NCBI GenBank assembly: GCA_013390605.1
Contig: JACAUB010000001.1
Location: forward strand, 1,745,688 to 1,809,687
Source: Bacteroidota bacterium
GTDB lineage: Bacteria; Bacteroidota; Bacteroidia; Bacteroidales; Cfx3-03
Reading direction: 5' to 3'
DNA: 64,000 nucleotides
Shown piece after piece: positions 44,138 to 53,546 of this stretch. A program made the translations under genes and the position numbers. The number at the start of each line of letters is the position of its first letter. Positions within the stretch are counted from its first letter, which is position 1. Below the pieces are notes generated by a model. The model saw only the letters and a program-made list of their open reading frames with translations, was not told the origin of the DNA and made no database searches.

Positions 44138-45430
44138 ATGACAAAAGAGTTAAATAATCATCTTTCTACAGAAGCAACAGGATTTAAAAATATTTTTCGT
44201 TCACTCAAATATAGAAATTATCGTCTCTTTTTCTGTGGTCAGAGTATCTCGTTAATTGGAACATGGATTCAACGAATAGCAGTTCCCTGGTTAGTTTATG
44301 ATTTGACTGGTTCAGTATTTTTATTGGGAGTAGTGGGCTTTGCTGGTCAGATTCCCACTTTTTTATTAGCTCCTTTTGCTGGTGTATTGATTGACCGTTG
44401 GAATCGTTATATCATATTGATAATTACTCAGATTCTGGCAATGATTCAATCACTTATATTGGCATTTCTTGTTATTGATAAATCAATCGAAGTTTGGGAA
44501 ATTATACTACTGAGTATATTTCTGGGTTGTATTAATGCTTTTGATATGCCGGCCCGACAATCATTTGTTGTAGATATGATCGAAAAAAAGGAGGATCTGG
44601 GAAACGCAATTGCCTTAAACTCTTCTATGGTAAACGGGGCGCGATTAATTGGCCCTTCTCTGGCGGGTATTTTAATTTCTATTACTGGTGAAGGAACATG
44701 TTTCCTTTTGAATGGAATAAGCTATGTTTTCGTTATTATATTTCTATTAATGATGCGAATAGCTCCACGAAAAGTAGTCGTACAAACTACTCAGGTTTTA
44801 CAAGGAATAAAAGATGGATATAATTATACTTTTGGGTTTGGACCCATCAGATACATAATACTATTACTTGCATTGGTCAGTTTAATGTGAATGCCATATA
44901 CGGTTCTCATGCCGGTTTTTGCAAAGACAATTCTTCATGGAGGCTCTCACACTTTTGGCTTTTTAATGGGTGCTTCGGGTATAGGTGCTCTCATTGGGGC
45001 CATTTATATGGCATCCAGAAAAAGTGTTTTGGGGCTGATTAAAATGGTTCCGCTATTTGCGGCTGTTTTTGGTCTTGGGCTTATTCTATTTTCCTTTTCT
45101 CATCTTTTTTTGATATCAATGGCTTTGATGGTTGTAATCGGTCTTGGAATGTTAATGCAAATGACCTCGAGTAACACCATTCTGCAAACGATAGTTGATG
45201 ATGATAAGCGGGGCAGGGTTATGAGTTTTTATACAATGGCATTTATGGGTACGGCTCCTTTTGGTAGTTTATTGGCTGGTATGTTGGCAAGTAAAATAGG
45301 CGTAGCGAATACAATAATGATTGGAGGAGCATCTTGTATTTTAGGTGCAATAGTCTTTGCTAAAGAACTTCCTAAACTAAAAAAGATGATTCGCCCTATT
45401 TATATCAGATTGGGTATCCTCAAAAATTAA
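44138..45430 (+). pseudogene. MFS transporter gene interrupted by an in-frame TGA
   Basis: The first 250 codons (44138-44887) end in TGA at 44888-44890. The very next codon is ATG at 44891, and the same frame continues for 179 codons to 45430. Together they make a normal 430-residue major facilitator of the EntS-like MFS_3 type: first half YRLFFCGQSISLIGTWIQRIAVPW and AGVLIDRWNRY, second half MPYTVLMPVFAKTILHGG and GASGIGALIGAIYMA. Homologs have Gly-Met-Pro-Tyr here, so a single G-to-T change turning GGA to TGA explains the break. It may be a nonsense mutation, a sequencing error, or translation of two halves by stop-restart. Substrate unknown. Confidence 0.8.
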
Positions 45431-45817
45431 ACAAATAATTTTCTATTCTCCTTCATATAGTTATACTAAAATCAGCGTATTCTTTTAGTGTTATTATTCT
45501 ACATTATGTTCATCAGAATGGACCTGAAATTATATGAATATTTAAGAAGCGAAAAGTCTTATTTGGCATATATTTTGGTTATTTTATCAATGTTTTTAAA
45601 TGTAACTGACTATGGTAATTGTCTGAAAATGAATTGGATATGCTGATGACTTAACGGTGGCTTATCAATATTTCAGAATGGATAATTGAAGGGAAAAGAA
45701 ATATTTTTAGTCAGAAGTATAAGAAATTTAAACAATCAGGATCTACAGGGTCTACAAAATCTTAAAAATTAAAAGAAAAGTGAAATTTACTAACTAATTG
45801 AATGGAGGAACTAAAAA
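45431..45817. other. Intergenic region, one possible 46-codon membrane peptide
   Basis: The region holds no clear gene. A frame from ATG 45506 to TGA 45644-45646 would encode 46 residues with one hydrophobic helix (YLAYILVILSMFLNV). It lacks a recognisable ribosome site or homology, so I do not call it a gene. The start of the next gene has a good GGAGG at about 45804. Confidence 0.35.
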
Positions 45818-46291
45818 ATGAAAGCACGAATTAAATTTCACCACTGGTTTGTTTTACTACTGATTGGATGTGGAATTGTTGTTTTACAAAGCTGTGTAGT
45901 TTATAACTACCCACCACCAGCATTGGTTAAGGTCCCCGAGATCATTCAGATGTCCAAGGATGGTCTTACTTCTAAGGATATTATTCAAAAGATCAAGGAC
46001 TCTCACACAGCTTACTCATTGAAAGCTGATCAATTAGCAAAACTCCAAAAGCAAGGGGTGTCTGATAGTGTTATCAATTATATGGAGCAAACTCATTTTA
46101 GGGCTTTAATGCATAAAGCTGAAACTGAAACTCCATCTTATTGGTGGCCAGGTTGGTATGGATATAATTTTGGATATCCTTATTTTGGATATTCTGGATT
46201 ATATTTAAGCTATAATTGGAATAGGCCGGCTTATTATTATGGTGGAGGAGGGTACTATATAAGACATGGCGGCGGTGGACATCGTCGTTAA
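45818..46291 (+). CDS. Uncharacterised lipoprotein with Tyr/Gly-rich C-terminus
   Basis: This 157-residue protein begins with a signal sequence ending GIVVLQSC, giving a lipoprotein Cys. The middle (VPEIIQMSKDGLTSKDIIQKIKDS...GVSDSVINYM) resembles small helical repeats that pair 'xGLs...IIxxI' segments. The C-terminal 60 residues are rich in Tyr, Gly, Trp and Pro and end GGGGHRR, a low-complexity surface tail. A good Shine-Dalgarno (TGGAGGA) precedes the ATG. No function can be assigned. Convergent with the M16 peptidase gene. Confidence 0.8.
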   Translation: MKARIKFHHWFVLLLIGCGIVVLQSCVVYNYPPPALVKVPEIIQMSKDGLTSKDIIQKIKDSHTAYSLKADQLAKLQKQGVSDSVINYMEQTHFRALMHKAETETPSYWWPGWYGYNFGYPYFGYSGLYLSYNWNRPAYYYGGGGYYIRHGGGGHRR

Positions 46292-46333
46292 TTTTTAAGT
46301 GATACAAATCAAAATGTCGTAATTGATGAAAGC

Positions 46334-46364
46334 AAAAGAGGCGGAGTAATTATCCGCCTCTTTT
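46334..46364. terminator. Bidirectional terminator
   Basis: AAAAGAGGCGGA (46334-46345) pairs with TCCGCCTCTTTT (46353-46364). It serves the lipoprotein gene and the convergent peptidase gene. Confidence 0.88.
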
Positions 46365-46386
46365 ATTTTAGAAATTTAAATAGTTA

Positions 46387-49305
46387 TTAATAGCCAAATA
46401 CATCTTCAAGCTTTAGTTCAGTGATAGGACCATAGCTTTCAAGTACTTTCTTGTCAAGTTTCTTAACATCTCCAAGTACAAGGATATTGAACTTCTTATT
46501 CTTGAGATACGTTTCCCCAAAATTCTTCAGATCCGTAAAGGTCACTTTGGGTGCTTGTTCAAATACATCTTTGCGGATATCATTTTTGTATCCCATTTTT
46601 CTTGCTTCAAGATAGTTTCCGATTAAACTTGTTTTCGTAATTCTTTCGGTTCTTATTTTATTCAATAATCCATTGCGGGCTGCATCAAAATTCTTCTCAG
46701 CTTCAGGCATATTATTAAATAATTCGAAAAGTGCTTTCATAGCTTCTGGAAGCTTATCACTTTGCGTTCCGATATAACTACTGATATAGTTATTTTCTTC
46801 AGGATATTCAGGCGTTGTATATAAAGCTGACGAGGAATAGGCTAATGCTTTAGCTTCGCGGATTTCCTGGAATACAATAGAGTTCATTCCTGCTCCAAAA
46901 TACTCATTAAACATTCTGATAATGGGTATTTCAGTTTTATTGAAAGGAACAGATTTAGATAACATAACAATCTCCGCCTGTTTCATGTCGTAATTAACCA
47001 TGAATACTTTATTCTGGTCAGTGTTTAACATAGGATATTTGATACGAGCAGGAACGGGTTTCAAAGTTGTTGGTACACGATGAAGCGTATTGATCGAAGA
47101 GGTTAGCTCTGCCGGAGTTTGACTTCCATAAAAGATCACTTCGTGTTTAAAGCTGTTAAGTCCTTTAATCATCTTAACCAGATCCGTAGCTTTTAAAGCC
47201 TTGAGTTCAGTCTCACTTAATATGTTGGTAACAGGATTTTTAGCACCATATCTGCCATACATTCTCATGGCTCTTAATATACTCCCTTTGTTCAGTTTGT
47301 CGTCTGCTCTCGATTTTAAGATATCTGAAATCATATTATCAAGCACCTTTTGATCGGGCTTAGCATCTGCAAGTAGCTCTTCCACCAATTTTAGTGCCTT
47401 ATTCATGTTTTCGCTTAAGCCGGAAATGCTTACATAGATGTCGTTATTACTTGATGAAACGTTATAACTACAAGCCAATTTGTAAAACTCCTCGCTTAAC
47501 TTATTTGGCGACATTTTTGAAGTTCCCAAATAGCTTAAATAATCAATTGCTAAAGCTAACTTCTTGTCATTCTGAGATCCCATGTCGAAATGAAACGACA
47601 GGTTAAAGGTTTTGTTTTCTTTATTTGCTACATATAATGCTTCGATACCACTCTTTAATTTTAATTTCTTGATATCGTTTTTATAATCAACAAATACAGG
47701 TTCTACATTTTCAGGTTTGCTGTTTTTTATGTCCCTTAGGAAATCAGATTCGGCATTCCTATTCATTACAACCGGAGTTATCGTCGGTTTTGTAACTTTT
47801 GTTACGTTCTTGTCTTCGCCGGTTAACTTATAAATAGCAACATAGTTGTTTTCCGTAAAGTTCTTGTTTGCAAAATCTACCACATCCTGTTTCGTGATTT
47901 TAGCTAAACGATCTGTTTCATTAACATAATCATTATAAGGAATTTCAGTAACAAAGACATCAGCAAAGCCTAACGCACGCGAGTTGATACTCTCCTGACG
48001 CTTTATACGGTCCATTTTCATATTGTTTACAATGGCTGGGAGTAACCAGTCTGCAAACTGTCCTTTTTTAACCAAATCCAGTTGCTCCATAAGGAGTTTC
48101 TTTACTTCGTCAAGACTTTGTCCCTGTTTAGGGTTTCCCATCAGTATAAGGGCTGAATAATCGGTGGCAACATCTGCTGCTGTTCCTGCACCTAAAACCT
48201 TTTGCGCAAGATTCAAATTGAGATCCATTAAACCGGCCTTTCCATTGCTCAACACTTTAGAGACAATATTTACCAAGTCTGCATCCTGCGTATGGATACC
48301 ACCTACCCGAAAGCCAATTGCAATATTTTCGGCATCGGGACCGTAAATTTTCTTTATGATTGGTGTGGTGATCGGATCTTCTACTTGTGGAACAAAATGT
48401 TCAACCGGGTGTGATTTCCATGTTCCCAGATATTTGTCAATCAAAGCAATTGTCTTATCAGGATCTATATCGCCTGCAATACAAACAGCCATATTATTAG
48501 GCGCATAGCGTTGGTCGTAATATTTATGGATAGCTTTTAGCGAGGGATTCTTCAAATGTTCAATCGTACCAATGGTTGTTTGGGTTCCATAGGTGTGTTT
48601 CTGATATAATCCTGCATACAGTGCTTCCCATACTTTGTCACCATCACGATCCAGACTCATATTCTTCTCTTCGTAAACTGTTTCAAGTTCTGTATGAAAA
48701 ATACGGAAAACAGGGTTAGCAAATCTGTCTTGTTCTATCTTCAACCAGTTTTCGAGCTGATTCACTGGTACGTCATTAATATAAACAGTTTGTTCACTAC
48801 CTGTAAATGCATTGGTTCCTTTAGCACCAATAACACTTACCAGTTTATCATATTCATTTGCAATACCCAGGGTCGCAGCAACACCAGAAACAGAGTCTAT
48901 CTGGTGATAGATGGCTTTTCGTTTTGCTTCATCGGTGGTCGCACGATAATCTTCGAATAGATCTTCTATCTTTTGGAGGATAGGCGCCTCCTTAGCATAA
49001 TCAGCTGTCCCAAAGTGTGTAGTTCCTTTAAACATCATGTGTTCAAGATAGTGCGATAGTCCTGTGTTATCGTGAGGGTCGTTTTTACTACCTGTTCTAA
49101 CAGCAATGGCAGCATAAAAGCGGGGTGCATTTTTGTAAGGTGATAGATAAACGGTGAGGCCGTTGTCAAGGGTGTAGATTCGTGTTTTAAGCGGATCGTT
49201 GGGTTCAGATTTATACGAGTATTGCTTTTGAGCTGTTACCTCCTGTCCAAATAGTAAAGTCAGAAGAAGGAGTACGACATTAAATAGTTTAAAATTCGTT
49301 TTCAT
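46387..49305 (-). CDS. Secreted M16 family zinc metallopeptidase (pitrilysin-like, fused halves)
   Basis: This 972-residue peptidase has a signal peptide (NVVLLLLTLLFGQEVTAQ). The inverted zinc motif HxxEH occurs as LSHYLEHMMFKGT at residues 85-89. The distal glutamate region is ELETVYEEKNMSLDRDGDKV. The second, inactive M16 half extends to the C-terminus. The length fits the single-chain pitrilysin/PqqL type rather than the half-size processing peptidases. It would degrade peptides in the periplasm or at the surface. Single gene; substrate unknown. Confidence 0.93.
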   Translation of the reverse strand: MKTNFKLFNVVLLLLTLLFGQEVTAQKQYSYKSEPNDPLKTRIYTLDNGLTVYLSPYKNAPRFYAAIAVRTGSKNDPHDNTGLSHYLEHMMFKGTTHFGTADYAKEAPILQKIEDLFEDYRATTDEAKRKAIYHQIDSVSGVAATLGIANEYDKLVSVIGAKGTNAFTGSEQTVYINDVPVNQLENWLKIEQDRFANPVFRIFHTELETVYEEKNMSLDRDGDKVWEALYAGLYQKHTYGTQTTIGTIEHLKNPSLKAIHKYYDQRYAPNNMAVCIAGDIDPDKTIALIDKYLGTWKSHPVEHFVPQVEDPITTPIIKKIYGPDAENIAIGFRVGGIHTQDADLVNIVSKVLSNGKAGLMDLNLNLAQKVLGAGTAADVATDYSALILMGNPKQGQSLDEVKKLLMEQLDLVKKGQFADWLLPAIVNNMKMDRIKRQESINSRALGFADVFVTEIPYNDYVNETDRLAKITKQDVVDFANKNFTENNYVAIYKLTGEDKNVTKVTKPTITPVVMNRNAESDFLRDIKNSKPENVEPVFVDYKNDIKKLKLKSGIEALYVANKENKTFNLSFHFDMGSQNDKKLALAIDYLSYLGTSKMSPNKLSEEFYKLACSYNVSSSNNDIYVSISGLSENMNKALKLVEELLADAKPDQKVLDNMISDILKSRADDKLNKGSILRAMRMYGRYGAKNPVTNILSETELKALKATDLVKMIKGLNSFKHEVIFYGSQTPAELTSSINTLHRVPTTLKPVPARIKYPMLNTDQNKVFMVNYDMKQAEIVMLSKSVPFNKTEIPIIRMFNEYFGAGMNSIVFQEIREAKALAYSSSALYTTPEYPEENNYISSYIGTQSDKLPEAMKALFELFNNMPEAEKNFDAARNGLLNKIRTERITKTSLIGNYLEARKMGYKNDIRKDVFEQAPKVTFTDLKNFGETYLKNKKFNILVLGDVKKLDKKVLESYGPITELKLEDVFGY

Positions 49306-49549
49306 TTAGTGAGTGTTTAATAAATGACGGTGAATATTTAGTAGTTTTATGTTTCAAATTTAATCAATATTTTTACTCTTATTCAATGATGCTATTTTTT
49401 TGATATGAAGTTAACTAAGAAATTAATTTCATTCAATCATTTTAGCGATGTTGATCGATGAAAATGGCTACTTGATCGAAATTATTTTGAATCTGACTGA
49501 CAGTACTGTTATTTTGCTTCAGTTATTCATCTAAAAACATACAATCGTC

Positions 49550-50245
49550 ATGAAAAAAATTGCATTATTTAGTTCGGAAAAGCAAAAGTCTTGCTTTTCA
49601 GGTAAACAAAAGTTTTTTGTTCTGCTAGGTTTAATCTGCCTCATTTTAAGTGGATGTCTGGTTAAATCGCTTCATCCTTTTTATAAACCATCCGATTTAG
49701 TTTTCAGACAAGATATTATCGGGGCCTATACTGATCAGAATAAGGGCGTTTGGAAAATAGAGGGGGCTGTAAATAAGAATTTTCTGGGAGTAGGAAAATC
49801 AGATAAACAGCAAAATTATTACAAGATATCCTTGCTGGATGAAAAAAAGAGAACGACTACTTTTCAGGGATGCCTTTTTAAGCTTGACAATAACTATTAT
49901 GTTGATTTCTATCTGGAGAAAGGAAATAATGATGATGCTCAAACGGAGTTGTATAGTTATCATGTGATTGGAGTACATACAGTTGCAAAGGTGCTGATAG
50001 GTAAGAATAGCTTACGGATCAAATGGTATAATGAAAAATGGCTGAGCGAATTATTTGAACAGAATAAAATCAGGTTATCACACGAAAAGATTGAAGATAA
50101 TGATGCAGTTGTTCTAACTGCTTCTACAAACGAACTTCAACAATTTATGCGAAAGTTTGCGAATGACCCGAAAGCTTTTCAAAAGAAGGATAAAGAGAAA
50201 CAGGATGAATTTGAGTATGTTTTAACGAAAATGCCATTGTTTTAG
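49550..50245 (+). CDS. Uncharacterised lipoprotein linked to a LytS-type kinase
   Basis: This 231-residue protein has a signal ending CLILSGC, so it is a predicted lipoprotein. The mature part (HPFYKPSDLVFRQDIIGAYTDQNKGVWKIEG...) is a mixed, mostly beta sequence with no domain I recognise. It ends 7 bases before the LytS-like kinase gene, so the two are very likely co-transcribed and it may act as a sensory or accessory component. Confidence 0.82.
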   Translation: MKKIALFSSEKQKSCFSGKQKFFVLLGLICLILSGCLVKSLHPFYKPSDLVFRQDIIGAYTDQNKGVWKIEGAVNKNFLGVGKSDKQQNYYKISLLDEKKRTTTFQGCLFKLDNNYYVDFYLEKGNNDDAQTELYSYHVIGVHTVAKVLIGKNSLRIKWYNEKWLSELFEQNKIRLSHEKIEDNDAVVLTASTNELQQFMRKFANDPKAFQKKDKEKQDEFEYVLTKMPLF

Positions 50246-50252
50246 AAAACAG

Positions 50253-51329
50253 ATGAAAAAAATAATCACTTCTTATCTGAAAAGCAAACAATTAGGTAGA
50301 ATCAGTCAGCATATTGTCTTTTGGCTTTTCTCAGGCGTCATTTTGTTAAAGTTCTTTACCAGTTCTAGTGAGATTATGCGGGTTGACTATATCTATACCG
50401 TTTTGTTTTTACTCACCCTGATGCCTTGTGTCTATTTTAACAGCGTTTTTCTCGTTCCCCGGTTTCTTCAACAATCAATTTATTGGGCATTTATTCCAGC
50501 TTTCATTTTTAATGTTGCATTTTTCTCATGGTTTAATCTGCTCTTCTTTGATAAACTGATCGATTATATTCTGCCCGGCTACTATTTTATCTCTTACTAT
50601 TCATTGGTTGATATTAGTTGCTTTTTTCTCGCTTTTGCAGGGATAACAACATTGTTGAAGATGGCTCGAAGTTGGTTCCGTCTTGCTGAAACTGATCGGA
50701 AACTGGCACAGATGCAGCAGTTACAAACAAATACAGAACTCAATGCACTAAAAGCACAGATTAATCCACATTTTCTTTTTAATAGTCTGAATAGTATCTA
50801 TTCTTTGATATTAAGCAAAAGTGATAAGGCTGCTAATGCTGTGTTACGACTATCTGATATCTTGCGTTATACTATTTATGATGCCAAAGATGACTTTGTG
50901 CCTTTGAAAAAAGAGTTGACCTATCTGACTGATTATATTGAATTACAACGATTCAGGAGTAAACAAGAAGCCCTTATTTCGTTTAAAATAACCGGTGACT
51001 CTGATGGCCTGATGGTAGCACCTTTACTTTTCATCCCGTTAGTTGAAAATGCTTTTAAACATGGTGTGAAAGGAGATGTACAGAACGCTTTTGTCGAGAT
51101 TGAACTAAACATTACCAATGAAATACTGGAATTGAAGGTGAGAAATAACAAAGGGACAGATACCGGAACTGCAGTTGCCGAATCTAATGGCGTTGGGTTG
51201 GAGAATGTAAAACGCCGACTGGAATTAATTTATCCCGGAAACTACCAGTTGAACATCGCCGCTAATGAAAAAGAATTTAATGTAACTTTAACTTTGAAAA
51301 ATATTAGTGTTACAACAGAAATCAACTAA
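50253..51329 (+). CDS. LytS/YehU-type sensor histidine kinase
   Basis: This 358-residue kinase has four N-terminal membrane helices (IVFWLFSGVILLKFF, YTVLFLLTLMPCVYF, WAFIPAFIFNVAFFSWF, YSLVDISCFFLAFAGITTLL). A short coiled segment follows, then the His_kinase (PF06580-type) domain ALKAQINPHFLFNSLNSIYSLI with the phosphorylated His in NPHFLFN. The HATPase region has PLLFIPLVENAFKHG and SNGVGLENVKRRLELIYPG. Normal length. It pairs with the LytTR regulator downstream, but 290 bases with a palindromic element lie between them, where such pairs usually abut. Confidence 0.93.
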   Translation: MKKIITSYLKSKQLGRISQHIVFWLFSGVILLKFFTSSSEIMRVDYIYTVLFLLTLMPCVYFNSVFLVPRFLQQSIYWAFIPAFIFNVAFFSWFNLLFFDKLIDYILPGYYFISYYSLVDISCFFLAFAGITTLLKMARSWFRLAETDRKLAQMQQLQTNTELNALKAQINPHFLFNSLNSIYSLILSKSDKAANAVLRLSDILRYTIYDAKDDFVPLKKELTYLTDYIELQRFRSKQEALISFKITGDSDGLMVAPLLFIPLVENAFKHGVKGDVQNAFVEIELNITNEILELKVRNNKGTDTGTAVAESNGVGLENVKRRLELIYPGNYQLNIAANEKEFNVTLTLKNISVTTEIN

Positions 51330-51405
51330 GTCGGAAATACTTAGAAAACTATTAATTACTGGCTTTGGCCGAATTTGTATTCGAAAGGACTCAATTTGTG
51401 TATAG

Positions 51406-51534
51406 CATCGTTATTTCGACCACTTGAGAGAAATATCCAAAGAGTATATCTTAAATTGATAATAAAGATGAATTTGTTAAAGATGAATCTGTTGGTCAAG
51501 AAGATTTCTCGCAGGTAGTCGAAATAATGAGATG
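51406..51534. mobile_element. MITE-like palindromic element between lytS- and lytR-type genes
   Basis: The ends at about 51406-51433 and 51505-51534 are inverted repeats. ATTTCGACCACTTGAGAGAA on the left corresponds to the reverse complement of the right ATTTCTC...GTCGAAAT block, with about 18 of 22 positions matching. Outer CATCG.TTATT/AATAATGAGATG sequences extend the arms. The roughly 130-bp element has no coding frame. A related single arm is at 2961-2983. No target duplication could be confirmed. Confidence 0.6.
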
Positions 51535-51620
51535 ATTTTTTACAGATCAATTCGCTGGAATAACTCAAGTACTTTTTGGGTATGATATCCATCAAACAAA
51601 TCAAATAACACACAAGCTCA

Positions 51621-52352
51621 ATGAATATTCGCTGTTTAATTGTTGATGATGAACCTTTAGCGGTAGATGTATTGCAACGCTATGTCAGCGATTGTCAGGA
51701 CCTCAAGCTGGTTGCTTCATGTAGTGATGCCTTTGCAGCCGGACGTATATTACAAGAGCAACAAGTTGACCTGATCTTCCTTGATATTACCATGCCTCGT
51801 TTATCAGGGATTGGGTTTGTGAAGAGTCTGCAAAATCCACCTATGGTTATTTTCACAACAGCTTACTCTGAATATGCAATAGAGGGTTTTGAGGTCGATG
51901 CAATCGACTTTCTAATGAAGCCTTTCTCTTTCGAACGATTTATAAAAGCAGTAAATAAAGTTATCGGTCTTTTAGAATTAAAGCAGCGTCCCAAAGCTAC
52001 AGCATCTGAATCACAAGTGGATCCATTAGATCATATCTTACTCCGGTCGAATAAAAAGGTTTATCGTGTGCCAATTCATAGTATATTATACTTGCAATCA
52101 TTAGGCGATTATGTACAAGTCTATTTTTTAGCCGAGGGCTTGCAAAAGATGTTAGTGGTACACGATACGCTTGCCAATCTTTTCAGGATGCTTCCCTCAG
52201 AGAATTTTGTTCGTATCCATAAATCATATTGTGTAGCATTAAATAAGATTGAATATATTGATGGTAACCAGGTTTATATGAAGAATCAACCCCTTCCGGT
52301 TAGTCTCAACTACAAAGAGGAGCTGATGAAACGACTAGCGAGTGGAAAATAA
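51621..52352 (+). CDS. LytTR-family response regulator
   Basis: This 243-residue regulator has a receiver domain with acidic pocket LIVDDEP and phospho-acceptor Asp55 in DLIFLDITMPRLSG, plus conserved Thr and Lys (FTTAYSEYA, FLMKPFS). The C-terminal LytTR DNA-binding domain (LLRSNKKVYRVPIHSILYLQSLGDYVQVY, VRIHKSYCVALNKIEYI) follows. It is the cognate partner of the LytS-like kinase upstream. The targets are unknown but could include the linked lipoprotein and nearby hydrolases. Confidence 0.94.
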   Translation: MNIRCLIVDDEPLAVDVLQRYVSDCQDLKLVASCSDAFAAGRILQEQQVDLIFLDITMPRLSGIGFVKSLQNPPMVIFTTAYSEYAIEGFEVDAIDFLMKPFSFERFIKAVNKVIGLLELKQRPKATASESQVDPLDHILLRSNKKVYRVPIHSILYLQSLGDYVQVYFLAEGLQKMLVVHDTLANLFRMLPSENFVRIHKSYCVALNKIEYIDGNQVYMKNQPLPVSLNYKEELMKRLASGK

Positions 52353-52459
52353 TATGTCCCTTCAAATCTATTAAGGATATTCTCCAATAGCAATAAAAGG
52401 TCGGGCAATAACTAATTGTATAAACCCAAAAACTGTTTATATTTACCAAAAATGTTTCG

Positions 52460-53188
52460 ATGAACCTTGGCTTTAAAGACATCCTTCGTACTACACTGAA
52501 TATCTTACATCTCGATATTACGCAAAACCTTAAATATGATCGGTTAACTAAACAAATAATCAAACGTGTACTCTTACCCGATTCAATTTGTATTGATGTT
52601 GGTGCCCATAAAGGTGAGATTCTCAAGCTGTTTTTGAAATCGGCTCCAAATGGTCGCCATATAGCCTTCGAACCCATCCCTTTTCTTTACGAAGCGTTAA
52701 AGACCAGATTTACGAACAGATGTTCTGTATTTCCTTTCGCACTCGGTGATGAATCAAAAGAGACCACTTTTCAACTTGTTAAAAATGCACCGGCATATAG
52801 TGGTGTTTTGAAGCGGAAGTATGCGGTTAAGCATCCGGATGTTCAAGAAATTTCGGTACTCATGACTACCATCGATTATTTTCTGATTACTACAGAAAAG
52901 ATTCGATTGATAAAAATCGATGTTGAAGGTGGTGAGTTCGCAGTATTAAAAGGAGCGGAACAACGACTTAGAAATGATAAACCTTATGTTATTTTTGAAT
53001 GTGGGTTGGGAGCTAGTGAATTTTATGGAACCACTCCAGATCAAGTCTATGATTTTTTGAATAATGAAGTAAATCTAAAAATATCATTGTTAGCTGATTG
53101 GTTGAAAGAGAAAGAGCCTTTGTCACGCAATCAGTTTTGTAATTATTATTCGACTAATAAAGAGTATTATTTTTTGGCGCATCCTTAA
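52460..53188 (+). CDS. FkbM family methyltransferase
   Basis: This 242-residue SAM-dependent methyltransferase shows the glycine-rich SAM motif SICIDVGAHKGEILKLF and FEPIPFLYEALKTRF. The FkbM signature RLIKIDVEGGEFAVLKGAEQRL and KPYVIFECGLGASEF follow. Many family members O-methylate sugars or polysaccharides. It lies 107 bases after the LytTR gene, probably as an independent unit. The substrate is unknown. Confidence 0.88.
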   Translation: MNLGFKDILRTTLNILHLDITQNLKYDRLTKQIIKRVLLPDSICIDVGAHKGEILKLFLKSAPNGRHIAFEPIPFLYEALKTRFTNRCSVFPFALGDESKETTFQLVKNAPAYSGVLKRKYAVKHPDVQEISVLMTTIDYFLITTEKIRLIKIDVEGGEFAVLKGAEQRLRNDKPYVIFECGLGASEFYGTTPDQVYDFLNNEVNLKISLLADWLKEKEPLSRNQFCNYYSTNKEYYFLAHP

Positions 53189-53546
53189 AATATTATTTTC
53201 AGATGATAATTTATAGAATAAGCTAGATGTTATTAATTCCCTTGAATATTAGGTAAATTAGTTTGAAAAGAAAGTCTGTATTTAAAACACTGGAACTTTT
53301 TTAGTCTATACAACAGTTACCTTAAAAGAAGTTAGAAATCCACATCTCTTCTTTTTTAATAAAGTTAGAAATCTTCTTAAAATGAACGCTTCTTCTTGAG
53401 ACTCCTTCTATTGATCAGAATGACAGCTATGGTTGGAATGATAAAACAGACAATCTCTACAATTTTTGCAAATGAGTTATAAAAATCAATAATCAAAGCT
53501 ACTAATCACATAAAAATTAGTAGCTTTGAATTAAAATTACTCCTTT
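53189..53546. other. Intergenic region with a palindrome facing the GH-A gene
   Basis: No gene is visible over these 358 bases. A perfect 14-base inverted repeat lies at 53493-53506 and 53516-53529 around a 9-base loop, ending 17 bases before the ATG at 53547. Its arms contain TAGCTTTG (53521-53528) on the + strand and the same motif on the - strand, so each arm is a potential -7 element facing the other way. It could be an operator-type control site or a terminator without T run. Confidence 0.5.

Noticed and set aside
44888..44890. TGA read as selenocysteine in the MFS gene
   Set aside because: The position matches a Gly in homologs, not Cys, and no SECIS-like hairpin or sel genes are visible.
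45506..45646. 46-residue membrane peptide gene
   Set aside because: A single hydrophobic stretch without ribosome site or known relatives is not enough to call a gene.
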